From the NCBI RefSeq assembly GCF_024586455.1, contig NC_065919.1, positions 29,922,839-29,986,838 of the forward strand: DNA of 64,000 nt. The letters run 5' to 3'. The stretch comes from Bactrocera neohumeralis (lineage: Eukaryota > Arthropoda > Insecta > Diptera > Tephritidae). The first letter of the stretch is position 1. Each line of letters begins with the position of its first letter. A model generated the notes under the pieces. That model ran no database searches. It had not been told where the DNA came from and worked only from the letters and a program-made list of their open reading frames with translations. A program made the position numbers and the translations under genes. Below, one piece after another: positions 36,625 to 47,189 of this stretch.

Positions 36625-37285
36625 TACGAATATACACATCATGTAATACATACAAATTACTTATGTGAGTATGTCCACGAAGCAGTTACAATAAAAGAGG
36701 AAAATCTAGCATTGAAACCTATTGAGACAACATTAGCGGCTAGTTTTCAAGAAAGAAAAAATATAGACACATACGTATGTACATACATATGTACATACTT
36801 ATGTATGTACAGATGTGTGAGTAAGTTGCTGCTGATGACGATGACAATGATGGAGACACACACTGGCAATTATCTACAAACTTAAATACGTATGTATATA
36901 TATGTATATATACAAACATACATACATATGTATTTTACATAAATACTTCCACTTTGACATAAGTACATACATAAGTGGCCTTTGCATTAGGAGCGCCCGA
37001 TAATGTGTGGGGGGCTTACGAATGTGTAATACTGATGGCCCTGAAACTGTTGTTCCACGTGCGTGTGTGTGTGTGTGAGTTCGGGCAGGTTTTTTGGAAA
37101 CGATGACGGAAGCGCTTACATTTATTTACATCATTTGTATGCCAGCAAAGCATGCGATAGTTGAGCACGCTTACATATGTATCTGTGTGTATGTACTTAT
37201 GTAACACGTTCATGTTCAATTGTGTGTAGATAACACGTGTGTACATATTTACAGAAGCAAATGTATTGGTTAGGTGCTGCGTGCT
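36625..37285. other. intronic sequence, microsatellite-rich
   Basis: ATACATATGTACATAC and TATATATGTATATAT tracts lie at 36770-36810 and 36885-36930, and a (GT)n tract at 37060-37077. No gene is supported. Confidence 0.4.
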
Positions 37286-37289
37286 AACA

Positions 37290-38270
37290 GTGTATTTCAT
37301 GGCCCTTCCGCACGACTGAGAACCGCCAAACACACCCCAACGCACGCCAATTACGTGACATACACACGCACACATAAGAATAGACGTCGAATAGACATAG
37401 ATTCCGGCCCGTTGGGCAAGGAGAGAGCTGATTAAATGAGCGTTATTAATGCCAGACACTGACGGAGGCCGAACGGGCACGTTGCATACTCACTGCCGAA
37501 ACCGAAATGATGACATCCAAAGTAACAGCAACAGCAACAACAACAACAACTTTCGCTAACTGCGTGCATTTCATGACACCCCCAAAATTCTTGTCTAAGC
37601 TCTTTTCTGCTATTTTTGGATTCGTTGTTGTTTGTGTTGTTTTCTGCCAAAAATGGGCAACAGAGGTTTCACCTAACCGCGGCAGATTTTCCGCGCTGCT
37701 CACTGCCACAATTTTTGTTGTTGTCGTTGGGCGTCGAAAACGGCCACAGCCATTCTTTATACTGTTGCTATTTCTGCTCCACATGCCCGCTGTTCCCTCG
37801 TGTTGTCGTTGTACTTTATTATGCGAACAAGTTGTTATTTGTTGTTCGCCACTGTCGAGTCCGAGTCATGTTGACAGCACAATTGCCACCCAAACATAAG
37901 CCCAAAATAGAAGTAAAGCAAAAATGACAAACAAAAGCGGTGTGCGGCAACAGAAATGTTGGGGTGCAGGCGTATACAAATTCCGAATCATTACAAAAAA
38001 ACAGAAACAAACAGAAAATAGAAAAAAACAAGCCAAGACTAGAAAAACACAGACTATTATTGACTGGCGACTGAAGTTTGTGCGCAAAGTCGAATGGGGC
38101 AAGCGCGCGCTCCAATGGCACAGCGCTGGTATCGCCGTTCGCTGCCACAAAACAGTTAGCTCAAATTGGGTCACATGAAATTTAATCAAATTAAAATGTT
38201 CTGGTGCGTGTGTTTCTGCCCTAGACAGACGTTCCCTCACTGCCAATATGGCCCTGCGCTGCACATTGCC
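37290..38270. other. GC-richer block open in many frames; possible regulatory DNA
   Basis: Frames of 100-208 codons are open on both strands here (for example 37866-38492 minus and 37507-37899 plus). When most frames of one stretch are open together, base composition is the usual cause. CAACAACAACAAC/GTTGTTGTTG runs (37525-37555, 37620-37650, 37700-37730) explain the Thr-, Val- and Cys-rich products. No motif is recognised. The stretch lacks transposon text and may be conserved non-coding DNA; a coding exon on either strand is not excluded. Confidence 0.35.
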
Positions 38271-38274
38271 TGTT

Positions 38275-39545
38275 AGATACACACGCACACATACACACAG
38301 AATAAAACAGCTTTTTTTAATGTTTGTGTGTATGTACGCATGTATAAATGCGAAAATTGCTATATATAAGTGTGCTTTATACATATATGTATGTATATAA
38401 CCGACATCAATTTCTTCTGTTTGTATACAAACTTTGTTTTGTTGCCATTGTTGTTGGTATTGTTTCCCCTTTTTTGCTTTCATGCTTACCACTCATTCTT
38501 ATATTTATTAGGAACAACGAGCGTATCCAAATGTTTCTTAGCATAAAATTATGGCATGCATGCCCATCTTGCCACCGCCTTTGCTGCTGCTAAGTTTCTT
38601 CTACACACACACATAAATGTATGTATATGCAAGCGTGTGTTTGTGTGTCGGGACATATCTGCTTGCTGCTCTACTGAAGCTTTCTTGATTGCTGTGGCCA
38701 TAGCAGCAACAGTAGCAAATTGCTGTAACGCATTAGATCGGAGCATGAACTCCATTTTAGGTTGAACTATATTCTCTGTGCCAACGTTCTGCAAACAAGT
38801 TCAACCTAAAAAACATACATACATACATCTATACATACTTATGATCTTATAAGTATGTTGGAGAACAAAAATGTGTTGTATTGTAGAAAAATTTGAGAAA
38901 TATTGGAATATTGGAAGTTGATTTCAGTGAAATACTTTTGGTTGTAATAATATTAGAAATTACATAAAATCAAGAATTTGTAGCTTTTCTTGACCTTTTT
39001 TCATCATCCTACTATTGTAATATTTTTTTTCATAAATTAGTCAATAAAATAGTTGCAGCGCTTTGGAGGAACTTTTGATCGACGACGCCAGAGCCACTGT
39101 GGGACAAAACTGCAAAACCCTTAGGTAAAATCAACAAAACGAAAACCACCACTTCGTTAGCTTAAAGAAATGGGTAAAGATGTACTTTGAAATATAATAT
39201 AACAAATAACATATAGTATATGATTAGACTGTGGGAAGGACAGCCACGAAGGGAAAAGTAAAGAATCTATTATCCTAACTCTACATAATCGGTTATTGTT
39301 AAGAGATATTATCTATGATCTCTGTGGGTAAGTCAACCAGTTCAACATTCACTCTATTTTTACACTTATTTAATTTCTCTCCTTTAATAACAAAAATATG
39401 CCAGTGGAGAAGCCTTTAAAATAGTGAAAAAATCATGGCAGGTTGGAACACACAGAAAAAGGATGATAAAATAACGAATTTACCCACAAAACGAATGACA
39501 CCTGCATTTGTGATTTTTTCCGATATTAAATCAATACAAAGAGAC
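38275..39545. other. intronic sequence, no gene recognised
   Basis: Microsatellites lie near 38380 and 38810-38840. Otherwise AT-rich with no recognised element. Confidence 0.35.
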
Positions 39546-39549
39546 ATAA

Positions 39550-39895
39550 TTAAGGGGTTACATGGGTTAACGGGTTTCAAAAAATCGACTTTCTTTATTG
39601 TCTTATTAAATTCAAGTTGATCCGAGTAATAGTTCCGGAAATACAGACTTGAGAATTTATGCGCTTGAGGCCAGCTAGGCTAAGTGCGCCATCTTTAAAC
39701 GCGTTTTTCTCGAAACTGTGTGTTTTGAAGTCAGTTGGCAAGATTTCTCGAGAACTACTCAACAGATCTTCATGAAATTTTACACAGCTCTTTGAGATAC
39801 AATTTTTAAGGACTTGGGTGTATGATTTTTTTTCGATTACAACTATTTGAAAAAAAATGTCTCGAAATTTTGTGAATGGACATGTGACCCCTTAA
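39550..39895 (+). mobile_element. piggyBac-type MITE, TTAA-flanked
   Basis: It is bounded by TTAA on both sides (39550-39553 and 39892-39895). Just inside are inverted repeats GGGGTTACATG and the complement of CATGTGACCCC (one mismatch). TTAA duplication with a GGG/CCC-rich end is the signature of the piggyBac superfamily. The 346-bp interior is non-coding and matches the first 300 bp of 19131-19747. It would need a piggyBac transposase supplied from elsewhere. Confidence 0.75.
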
Positions 39896-39899
39896 AACC

Positions 39900-40130
39900 T
39901 TACATAAATAATATAGTGTATTTAAAATGTTAAAAGTAGGTTCTCAAAAAGAAAATTTTAAAATTGTGGGGTTATGTGAAAAATTATTACAAAAGTTGTA
40001 CGTTTTTTCGTTACCCACAGCGATGCCTTCCTATAAATTTAACAAGCTTCTTCAAAATATTCCATTCAGTCCTAGACTAGAAATGACTTTATTAACGATA
40101 TGATGTTAAGGCAGGGGGCTTAGAAATTCT
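39900..40130. other. AT-rich spacer
   Basis: No feature recognised. Confidence 0.3.
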
Positions 40131-40134
40131 ACTA

Positions 40135-40830
40135 ATGGGTGATCCAAGTAGAGGTACTTTTTTCCTTTTCTTGACATATCACGCGTGAGTCGTGTCAAGC
40201 TGTCTTGTTGTTTTTATTCAATATTGTTTGGCATTTCATCAGGAAAAGACTTACGCCTTAACAACGTTTACAAATCGTTCAACTTTATTTTAAAATTCAC
40301 GCTCTGTAAAGAATGTGCTTCGCACGCTTCGTTCAATTTATAGTCAACATAATCGGCCTACTGAACACTCATTATTGGATAATTTTCGGCCGAAGCTGAG
40401 AGAGAACACGAAGACCGTGAAGAGTTGAATTGGTGCCATTCGCAGCAACTTGGACTAACGTATGGAACGACTCGGCTCATTTTACGTCGATATCTTAATT
40501 AGAGCATGTGCAAGAGCTGAAACCACTCGACCTTCCCAAGCAACATTTCAAGAAAATCCGACATTACCGAACCAAATTTTGGTCTGCGATCAGGCTCATT
40601 TCAGGCTCAATGCGTATGTAAACAGGCAAAATTGTCGCATTTGGGACGATGAGCAACCCGAAAAGATTCAAGAGCTACCATTTCACCCAGGAAAAACAAT
40701 GGTTCGGTGTGGTTTGTGGCCCGGTGGAGTCATCGGTACATATTTCTTCAAAAATGATGTCGGTGAGAACGTAACAATCAATGGCCGCACTTGTTCGAAA
40801 CAATTAGTGAAATGAACCACAGAATAGTTT
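40135..40830 (+). pseudogene. truncated rosa-type mariner with left terminal repeat
   Basis: A left end ATGGGTGATCCAAGTAGAGG begins at 40135, one step from a TA dinucleotide. N-terminal transposase remnants follow in broken frames (RLQIVQ-like text at about 40268, matching the N-terminus of the copy at 8620). Then an open frame at 40462-40815 carries NQILVCDQAHFRLNAYVNRQ (first catalytic Asp retained, Glu changed to Gln), NCRIWDDEQPEKIQELPFHP and GVIGTYFFKNDVGENVTING. The frame ends at a TGA at 40813 and no second or third catalytic Asp, nor right terminal repeat, follows. It is therefore 3'-truncated. Confidence 0.85.
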
Positions 40831-40834
40831 TTAT

Positions 40835-41685
40835 CCTGTATTTATGTATAGGATTTCCTTGGTTATCGCAAGTCTATCGCACTAATGACACTAAAAGTTG
40901 AAGACATTTAATGATCGCATTTTCCTACAAAACGAATTGATCTCAAAAAAGGCAACTTTCATTTCGTGACTGCGTACATTTTTGGTGCGTTTCTTTGTGT
41001 CAAAGAGCTGCACACTTAAGTTTCCCTCGGCCTGCTCTGCAGAAGACATTGTCTTGGTTAAATTGCTTTCGTTTTCGTACCGTCCCACAGGTTCGTCGGC
41101 CGTGCGGCAGGCATTTGTGCGTACACGCATTTCATTTCACGCCACTGGCAGCCAAACTTTCGCCGTTGTTTCACCCACCAACATCGAATTCGATTTACTT
41201 ACACACTGTATAAATATGTAGGTATAATCAGACGCAGATCGGCGCTTACAAGATTTTGGCAGCGTAATTTACCACTGCGCTTAGCACTGTTCACTCAAGT
41301 ACCTCTGTTTGTAAGTATGGGAGCGAACAATGATTTCTTGATTAAGAGTGAATGCGAGCAGTTGTAAGTAATACTCCAAACGAATCAAAACGGCGAGATC
41401 ACTCTTGCGTAACGGTACTTTTCGTACGATGGTATTACTTAGTTTTCTTAGCGGGCTCTCGAAATGTGGCTGTTCGTAAGATGAGATGAAAAACATAAGT
41501 AACTATGTATGCTCTTGTTAAACTAGGAAACGAAACACTTATCGCATAAATACACCTGAACATTTTCTCTTTTCCTAACATTTATATGTGCTATACTATC
41601 ATATATTAATCTAATTTTTAGTCTACTGCAAAACTTTAAGCTAAGGCCACTGCTGCAAATTTGTCGCTGTAATTGTTCACCGTAA
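40835..41685. other. intronic sequence; no gene recognised
   Basis: Overlapping frames on both strands at 40890-41220 (about 70-80 codons) share a GC-richer patch but show no protein similarity I know. Confidence 0.35.
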
Positions 41686-41689
41686 TCAT

Positions 41690-42075
41690 AATGAATGGTG
41701 ATGATATTTGTATTGCTGGAAAATGTACGGCTGATGAGCTTGCTAGGACAGGTACTTCAGTTTTAATAATTACGAAATGGGAACAGATAGGAGCTCCTTA
41801 GGCTTCTTGTGGTTCAATACTGTATTGTTGGGCAGTTGTGCAGTCGCAATGTCCTTCTGGCCCAGTATAAATCGCAAGAGGTCGAGGGGACTTTTTGCTC
41901 TCAGCAAGGTCTCCTTTGAATGGTGGTAGGTAAGACTGCATATCTTACCTGTTGCCACCTACATTAGGAGTTTGAAAAAAGATGAGACAGAATCATCTCA
42001 AAAATACATCCTCGGAAGTTCCGCTTAGGCCAGAACAAGTTCAAAACACCTCGGATCTCATACTTTTTGAAATAG
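41690..42075 (+). pseudogene. non-LTR retrotransposon relic: RNase H end and C-terminal region
   Basis: DICIAGKCTADELARTGTS (41705-41762) matches the last active-site region of the RNase H domain in R1/I-type LINEs (xIxGNxxADxLARxGT). It continues WEQIGAP, then in another frame CGSILYCWAVVQSQC, then FWPSINRKRSRGLFALSKVS (41857-41917). The pattern W-P-x-x-x-x-x-R-S-x-x-L-x-x-L-S-K is the linker that follows RNase H in these elements. Near 42045 SSKHLGSHTF corresponds to the region after the C-terminal Cys/His motif. Stops and frameshifts are frequent; reverse transcriptase is absent. Confidence 0.75.
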
Positions 42076-42094
42076 CGGAAATCAGAAAAAACAT

Positions 42095-42436
42095 TTAAGC
42101 AGATTTGTGATTAGGTTTGGGCGTTTGTGGTGATAGCTGATATCCAACTGCAACAGTTTTTCGCAACCGATTGATCCGTCTATCTGCCTGTTCCTCAGGT
42201 TTTGAGAATTTGCTATGAAATTTTGCACACGTATTTTTCTCTTTAAGAAATTACTCATTTGGCGAAACCGCTGCATTAAAGCATATAGCTGACGAGATGT
42301 ATTCATGAAATTCGGCACACGACGCTAAAGTCTCCGAAGAAATCTTTCAGAACGCAATACTATAGCTAGCTTATAAGCCATAGACTTTTTTTATTATTGA
42401 TGAGGATTCTTACTTCGGTCGGACTGAAGTTAACAT
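42095..42436 (-). repeat. hairpin-capped dispersed repeat, with imperfect hairpin
   Basis: Reading the minus strand from 42436: ACTTCAGTCCGACCGAAGTA (hairpin region 42412-42430), then GTATTGCGTTCTGAAAG, TTTCTTCGGAGACTTTAGCG, TCGTCAGCTATATGC, AATGAGTAATTTCTTAAAGA, CAAATTCTCAAAACCTGAGG and AGGCAGATAGACGGATCAAT. The order matches other copies, though the middle part is shortened. It lies directly beside the LINE relic. Confidence 0.7.
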
Positions 42437-42439
42437 TTT

Positions 42440-44040
42440 TCTTTTTTTTTTTTTTGTTTTGCTTTGAAGGAAGAGCTCATAAAAAGCGTTGTACGACTTA
42501 AAAAAAAAAAACCATTCTCGAAAAATGTGTAAAGTATCAGAAGGATTGAATTCGTCTCTTAACAAATAGTGTTTCAAACACCTCCAGCATTTTCGAAAAT
42601 TTGCGAAATCTAGTGTCAAATTACTTTCTCCTAGGTTTGGACAGAAATAAAAAAGTAGTATGTATTTTCTAACTGATTATAACTTTATTCCGAAACTGCC
42701 TGCGTTTTATGGCTTTGTTTTGGTTTCTGCGCTCGTTTTCGTTTGTTTTTAGTTTTTTTTTTTTTAATTTGCAGCACATTAAGCATTCGTCAGCCAACAG
42801 TCGCGCGCTCAAATCTGCATTCCAACATGCCTAATATGTACGTTAATTACAAAGTGACGGGGCAAATGTTTTAAATTCGAAATCATGTCGCTCTCAACAC
42901 CAAAGCTGTGGAGGAAATAAAGCAAGACAAGTCGCCATCTATTGATTAGGCGCTGACAGGGGCCCCTCGCAGCTCTGCCATGACCATGAATTTGCATTTG
43001 AAAACCACACGAGCGCTTCTGTGCGGTTTTGTATGCTCCTCACTCTTCACCTGTGTGTGTGTGTGTTTTTTTTTTGTATTTATAGAGAGTCGATCATGTA
43101 TGTTGGGTTGTTTCAACGCTTTAGCGTTTATCTAGCGACAGAAACGCTTTCACTTTTACTGCTATTTCCGCATCCACACACTCGTACATATATATGCATG
43201 TACATATGTATGTATGTATGTGCGGTTGTGTTTGCACTTAAACGCTTTGATAAGTCAAACAACAATAACACTGGCGGTAATGAATACTTAACCTACTTCA
43301 AGCTTATAAAATGTCAAAACAACAATAAAAATGCAAAATAAACAAACGAAACGAGCGAAACAAGGCTGCTCCGTAGCCTCTGTGGCAAAAATAAAAAACA
43401 AAGCAAAACTGAATCTGTTGCTCGATTTCATTACAAGTGTACATGTGTCCGGCGTGTGAAGTGCAGAAGTGGGACAACCAGAAAGTGTCAAAAAAGTTTC
43501 ATAATCAATAAAAATAAATACATACGCGCATATGTATGTATGTGTGCATGTGTGTGAACGAGCATGCAAATATTTATGCAGTCATTAAGTCGGCCAGGTG
43601 TGTGTATGTATGTATGTTCGTATGTATGCAAATGATAAGTTTAAGCTTGATTGAGTCTGAATGCCGTCGGATAAGTGTCGATGTAAGCCAGTGTTTACAA
43701 GCGAACGCAGATTTAGAAAAATGCACAAATAAAGTAGTTGAAAAATCTAACAGAATTAATTACTTTTAGAGCTTTAACAAGCGTACATAATGTCGATTAA
43801 ATTAAAAGTATAATTTAATAGTGTTTTGCTTAATAGCAAATCTACAACAACTTATATTCCTTTACCATTTTGCAAAGATTGTCTTTACAGAATTTAGATA
43901 CCTACGCCCGTAGCTAGCACGCCATGTTGCATCAGTGAAATTTTCACGTAAATCCAACGGTACTTGCGGACAGCATTAAGTTTTTGTTTTATTTATATAA
44001 TGTGAGTATATATCCATGCTTATATATTTACATACATATT
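42440..44040. other. intronic sequence with homopolymers and microsatellites
   Basis: T/A runs lie at 42440-42515 and 42745-42765; ATGTATGTATGTATGT tracts at 43200-43222, 43530-43560 and 43600-43630. The block 42780-43020 (TCAGCCAACAGTCGCGCGCT...) is less repetitive. No gene is supported. Confidence 0.4.
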
Positions 44041-44045
44041 TAAAT

Positions 44046-44282
44046 ACCATCTCATCAAATTTGACCCGAACTGACAAAAATAAAAACACATTTTCGATAA
44101 TTTTAATACAAATCTTTATTATCGCCTTCAAAATGGACTCCTCCTTTTGGACCAACACAAGCATGCCCATGTTTATCGAATTTTCCGCCCAATTATTATA
44201 AGCCTCGACTATGATGGCCTTCAGCAGATGACTTTTAATAGCTACAATGAACTCATGGTATGTTCCCCGAGGTTTCAAAAAC
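44046..44282 (-). pseudogene. mariner transposase, C-terminal part (split element)
   Basis: On the minus strand: LFLFFQFLKPRGTYHEFIVA, then IKSHLLKAIIVEAYNNWAEN, which matches the mariner region after the third catalytic Asp (FFLFxKLKxxLRGxxxxSIEAIKxxSLKAIPxEAYNKCFExW). One frame over, GVHFEGDNKDLY is the typical C-terminus near 44105-44140, so a frameshift separates the two. The N-terminal and catalytic parts lie at 44618-45290, beyond an inserted repeat. The tail TTGAAGGCGATAATAAAG also occurs on the other strand at 53085. Confidence 0.8.
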
Positions 44283-44617
44283 TGAAAAAACAGGAATAAC
44301 GTAACTTCGGCTGCACCGAAACTGTAGTTCCTTTCATCCATAAAAAAGTTTTCCATACAAGCACTTGATTTCGTTCGTTCAGTTTGTATGGCAGCTTTAT
44401 GCTATAGTGGTTCCATATCGGCAGTTCCGACAAACTGAGCAGTTTCTTAGGAAGAAAAAAATTCAGAATTTTTAATCGATATCTCAAAATTTGAGGAATT
44501 AGTCAGTGTATACAAAAACGGACATGGCTAAATCGTCTCGGCTTGTCTCTGTAATCATTTATACATTTTTTGTATAGGGTCTCCTACGCCTCCTTCTGGA
44601 TGTTACAAATACGTAAA
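44283..44617 (+). repeat. hairpin-capped dispersed repeat inserted within a mariner
   Basis: It begins with the hairpin TTCGG-CTGCA-CCGAA at 44306-44320, then TTTTCCATACAAGCACTTGA, TTCGTTCAGTTTGTATGGCA, TGCTATAGTGGTTCCATATC, ACAAACTGAGCAGTTTCTTA, AATCGATATCTCAAAATTTG, GGACATGGCTAAATCGTCTC, AGGGTCTCCTACGCCTCCTT and CTGGATGTTACAAAT (to about 44611). It interrupts the transposase reading between SPDLA and FFLF, exactly inside the conserved SPDLAPCDFFLF motif. Confidence 0.8.
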
Positions 44618-45290
44618 GGTCAGGCCAAATCTGGCGAATACGGTGACTGATATACCATGACTTTCGTTACGAGTTTATCAAATAAACAGCCATATGTTTC
44701 ATAGGACGCCGCTTTATAAAAATCCATTTATTTTCAATCGGAAATCCGGTCGTATACGACGAATTGCCTCACGTAGATGTCTAAAAACGGCCAAGTATAG
44801 TATTCCTTATTGGCTGTTCGACTCTATGAAACGAATTCTTGGTGAACTCCATAACGGTAATAAAAATCAACGATCAGCATTATTTAATTTTTGACCGACT
44901 TTCACGAGGATGTTTCGATTGGGTTCAGTTTGAAGCGCCATTTGCTATATTGTTCTACATTTGCAACGTCGTATTCATGAATCCATGTTTCTTAATGATG
45001 CGTTTGATGAATGTCGGCCTCAGAGGTCTCTTTTCAGACCTCTACTCAAGACGTTTTGCAAAAGATTTAGAACTTTTGGTACGAGTATAGCATTGACGCG
45101 CTTCATACCCAAAACATTGACCGATCCATACGATGATGGCAACATGACGATCTTCAAGCATTGCTTCTTTGAGATTTTTGATGGTATTTTCTTTTAATAG
45201 AGATATTGACTCCGACCAATTCAAGACCTTGTATGCAAAACCTTTCATTTGATAAGGTATCACACCGAAACTCGGCATAGATTATTTCCT
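44618..45290 (-). pseudogene. mariner transposase, N-terminal and catalytic parts (split element)
   Basis: Minus-strand pieces in order are ENTIKNLKEAMLEDRHVAI (second helix-turn-helix, 45130-45186); RPTFIKRIIKK (about 45010); TWIHEYDVANVEQYSKWRFK (about 44930-44995, right after the first catalytic Asp, whose GDE residues are lost); the KVGQK-like SRSKIK block; EYYLAVMRRLREAIRR-like text (REAIRRIRPDF, about 44735-44765); and YSPDLA (about 44628-44650). Many frameshifts and stops are present. No terminal repeat was found at the right end. Confidence 0.8.
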
Positions 45291-45294
45291 AAGG

Positions 45295-45525
45295 CATTGC
45301 TACGATCTCCGAATAAACTCGCTCACTCGCCTTTTGGGCACACACCACTCAACTTCAGTGCTTCCAATAATTTCTCCAGTGGTCTTTGGCGCAACATTTC
45401 AAATTTCGACTTGCGCTAACGTTCGTTATCTATTTGCATTTTTGTATAGTTTTGTAACGTTCATTTTTTCAAATCTTTTTACTCAATCCACATCGGTTTT
45501 ATAAGTTTGAAATATTTCGATTTGA
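45295..45525. other. AT-rich spacer
   Basis: No feature recognised. Confidence 0.3.
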
Positions 45526-45529
45526 CCCA

Positions 45530-46660
45530 CATACCAGCTGGTGCTCTATTGTTGCTGTTGCCAGCGTTGTTGCTGTAATTTGTGGCGTCGACTGGTGTTT
45601 AGGTTTCGCCAGTGTTGTTGTAGCCAAGCATTTTACACGTTAATACATACATATATATACATATATATGTATATGTGTGTTTGCGAGTAAGTATGTGCTT
45701 ACAAAAAGACAGCCAAAGCGTGGCAAATGCTCAAAATCAAAGGTAAGTCGAAAGCAAAAAAGCAAAACTCCAAATAAAAAGAAAAAATGAACAAAACAGA
45801 AGAAATAACAAATCTATTAAAACCCAAACTAAAAATAGTTTGAAAGTGGCTTTCTGTTTTATTTTTATTTTAAATAATTTTTTTTCATCATATTCGGTTT
45901 TTTATTTTTTCCTGCCGCTTTATTTGTAAAATTAAGTTGGGCTCGATTGTGCTTTGTAGTTATTGTATATGTATGAATGCGTATAGTTGATACACCATAA
46001 TCGCCACAGACAGAGCGACAGACGGACAATCGAGAAAACTTCAACGGCGCATGTAGAAATCGAGACTGAGCACAGCGAGTTAGCATTGACTGCAGTGATG
46101 ACGCTGATTGCGGTTGACGTCGCTCGAGTGGCTCGAGTGGAGTGTTGAGTTGGCGTGCTGGCCCCTCGCCTCAGCTCAGCTCGGCACAGCGGGCGGGTCG
46201 GCACGAGGTGTTGATTGTTGTGATGCTGATGTGCCGTGCAGCTGGCGGAGCCATTCAACAGGCCCGATAAACTTCTTCACAAGCCCGCAGCTTACGTCAA
46301 GGCAACGGCAGCAACAATGTGTAGAAGTAAACGTCGATTTTTCATAACAGTTTCCCATCTTTACTTTTCTAGCGCAACTTTTCTACTCCGCCAGCTTAGG
46401 CGATGAGCAGTTTCGCTTTTATTTATTCAACGCCAGTGCAGCTTAGACGCGTATCTCACGCTTATGTGTGGCTATTGTTTCGTTTCGAAAGCGTTTTTCT
46501 TATTTTTGTATTTTATGCGTACAATCTTTCGAAATGGAGGAAGCGGAATCTCAGAATTTATGATTACTTGGCATTCATATTTTTTTTTTGTACTCTTTTG
46601 TTGTTGTTCTTACTGAGTTTTTGTGTATTTTCCCGCTTTTTGTTGCATAGTTTTTGAACT
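45530..46660. other. GC-richer low-repeat block; possible regulatory DNA or unrecognised exon
   Basis: Between 46085 and 46340 the sequence is CpG-rich (CGCTCGAGTGGCTCGAGTGG, CAGCGGGCGGGTCGGCACGA) with a TCAGCTCAGCTCGGC run. It supports frames of about 80-108 codons on both strands. No domain is recognised. A palindromic TACATATATATGTATAT tract lies at 45645-45680. It might contain a promoter or leader exon of an alternative transcript; that is speculation from composition only. Confidence 0.3.
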
Positions 46661-46756
46661 CTTTTGAGTATCTGATACTTTGTAGTTGTTTGTGCAACGA
46701 AAACCTGTTATAAATTATATGCTTCAGTTCCAAATTGAGTTGCAATTACTCTATTT

Positions 46757-47185
46757 ATACCCTACACTAGGTATGCTAAGTTTGCCACTCATAAAATATG
46801 TTTATATATAAATGATATTTATGACGAGCTTAATCCCTCAGGTTTTGAGATATCGATATGAAATATTGCACACGTGTTTTTCTCCCCAAGGAGCTGCCCT
46901 TATGTATATATGTCGGTACGGCCAATATCGAAGCACTGTAGCATATATAGCTTGTACGGCAAACTTTTTCATTTGACGACATATCTTCACGACATTCAGC
47001 ATGAGTTATTGCCCAAGGCAACGGTGCAACCTGCGGAGAAATGTTTCAGATCGAATCACTAGACCATATATGTACATACTTATGTAGCTGCCATACAAAC
47101 TGACCGATAAAAAAGTTCTTACATGGAATCTTTCTTGTTTATTTCTTTGGAAGCTATTATAGCTTCGGTGCAACCGAAGTTAACG
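46757..47185 (-). repeat. hairpin-capped dispersed repeat, nearly full length
   Basis: On the minus strand from the hairpin CTTCGG-TTGCA-CCGAAG (47163-47179): AGCTATAATAGCTTCCAAAG, ATTCCATGTAAGAACTTTTT, ATCGGTCAGTTTGTATGGCA, GATCTGAAACATTTCTCCGC, CCGTTGCCTTGGGCAATAAC, GATATGTCGTCAAATGAAAA, CGATATTGGCCGTACCGACA and ATATCGATATCTCAAAACCT-like text (about 46840-46860), ending TTAGCATACCTAGTGTAGGG near 46760. This copy best shows the full family order. Confidence 0.8.
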
Positions 47186-47189
47186 TTTT

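Noticed and set aside
37866..38492. 208-codon minus-strand frame, the second-longest in the window
   Set aside because: Opposite and shifted frames are open too, the product is low-complexity Phe/Cys/His-rich, and CA/TG tracts supply much of it. No domain is recognised.
44304..44322. Terminal hairpin considered as a Helitron 3' end
   Set aside because: The CTRR tail expected after a Helitron hairpin is not present, and the sequence continues with GTTA/ACG-type text, so the class stays open.
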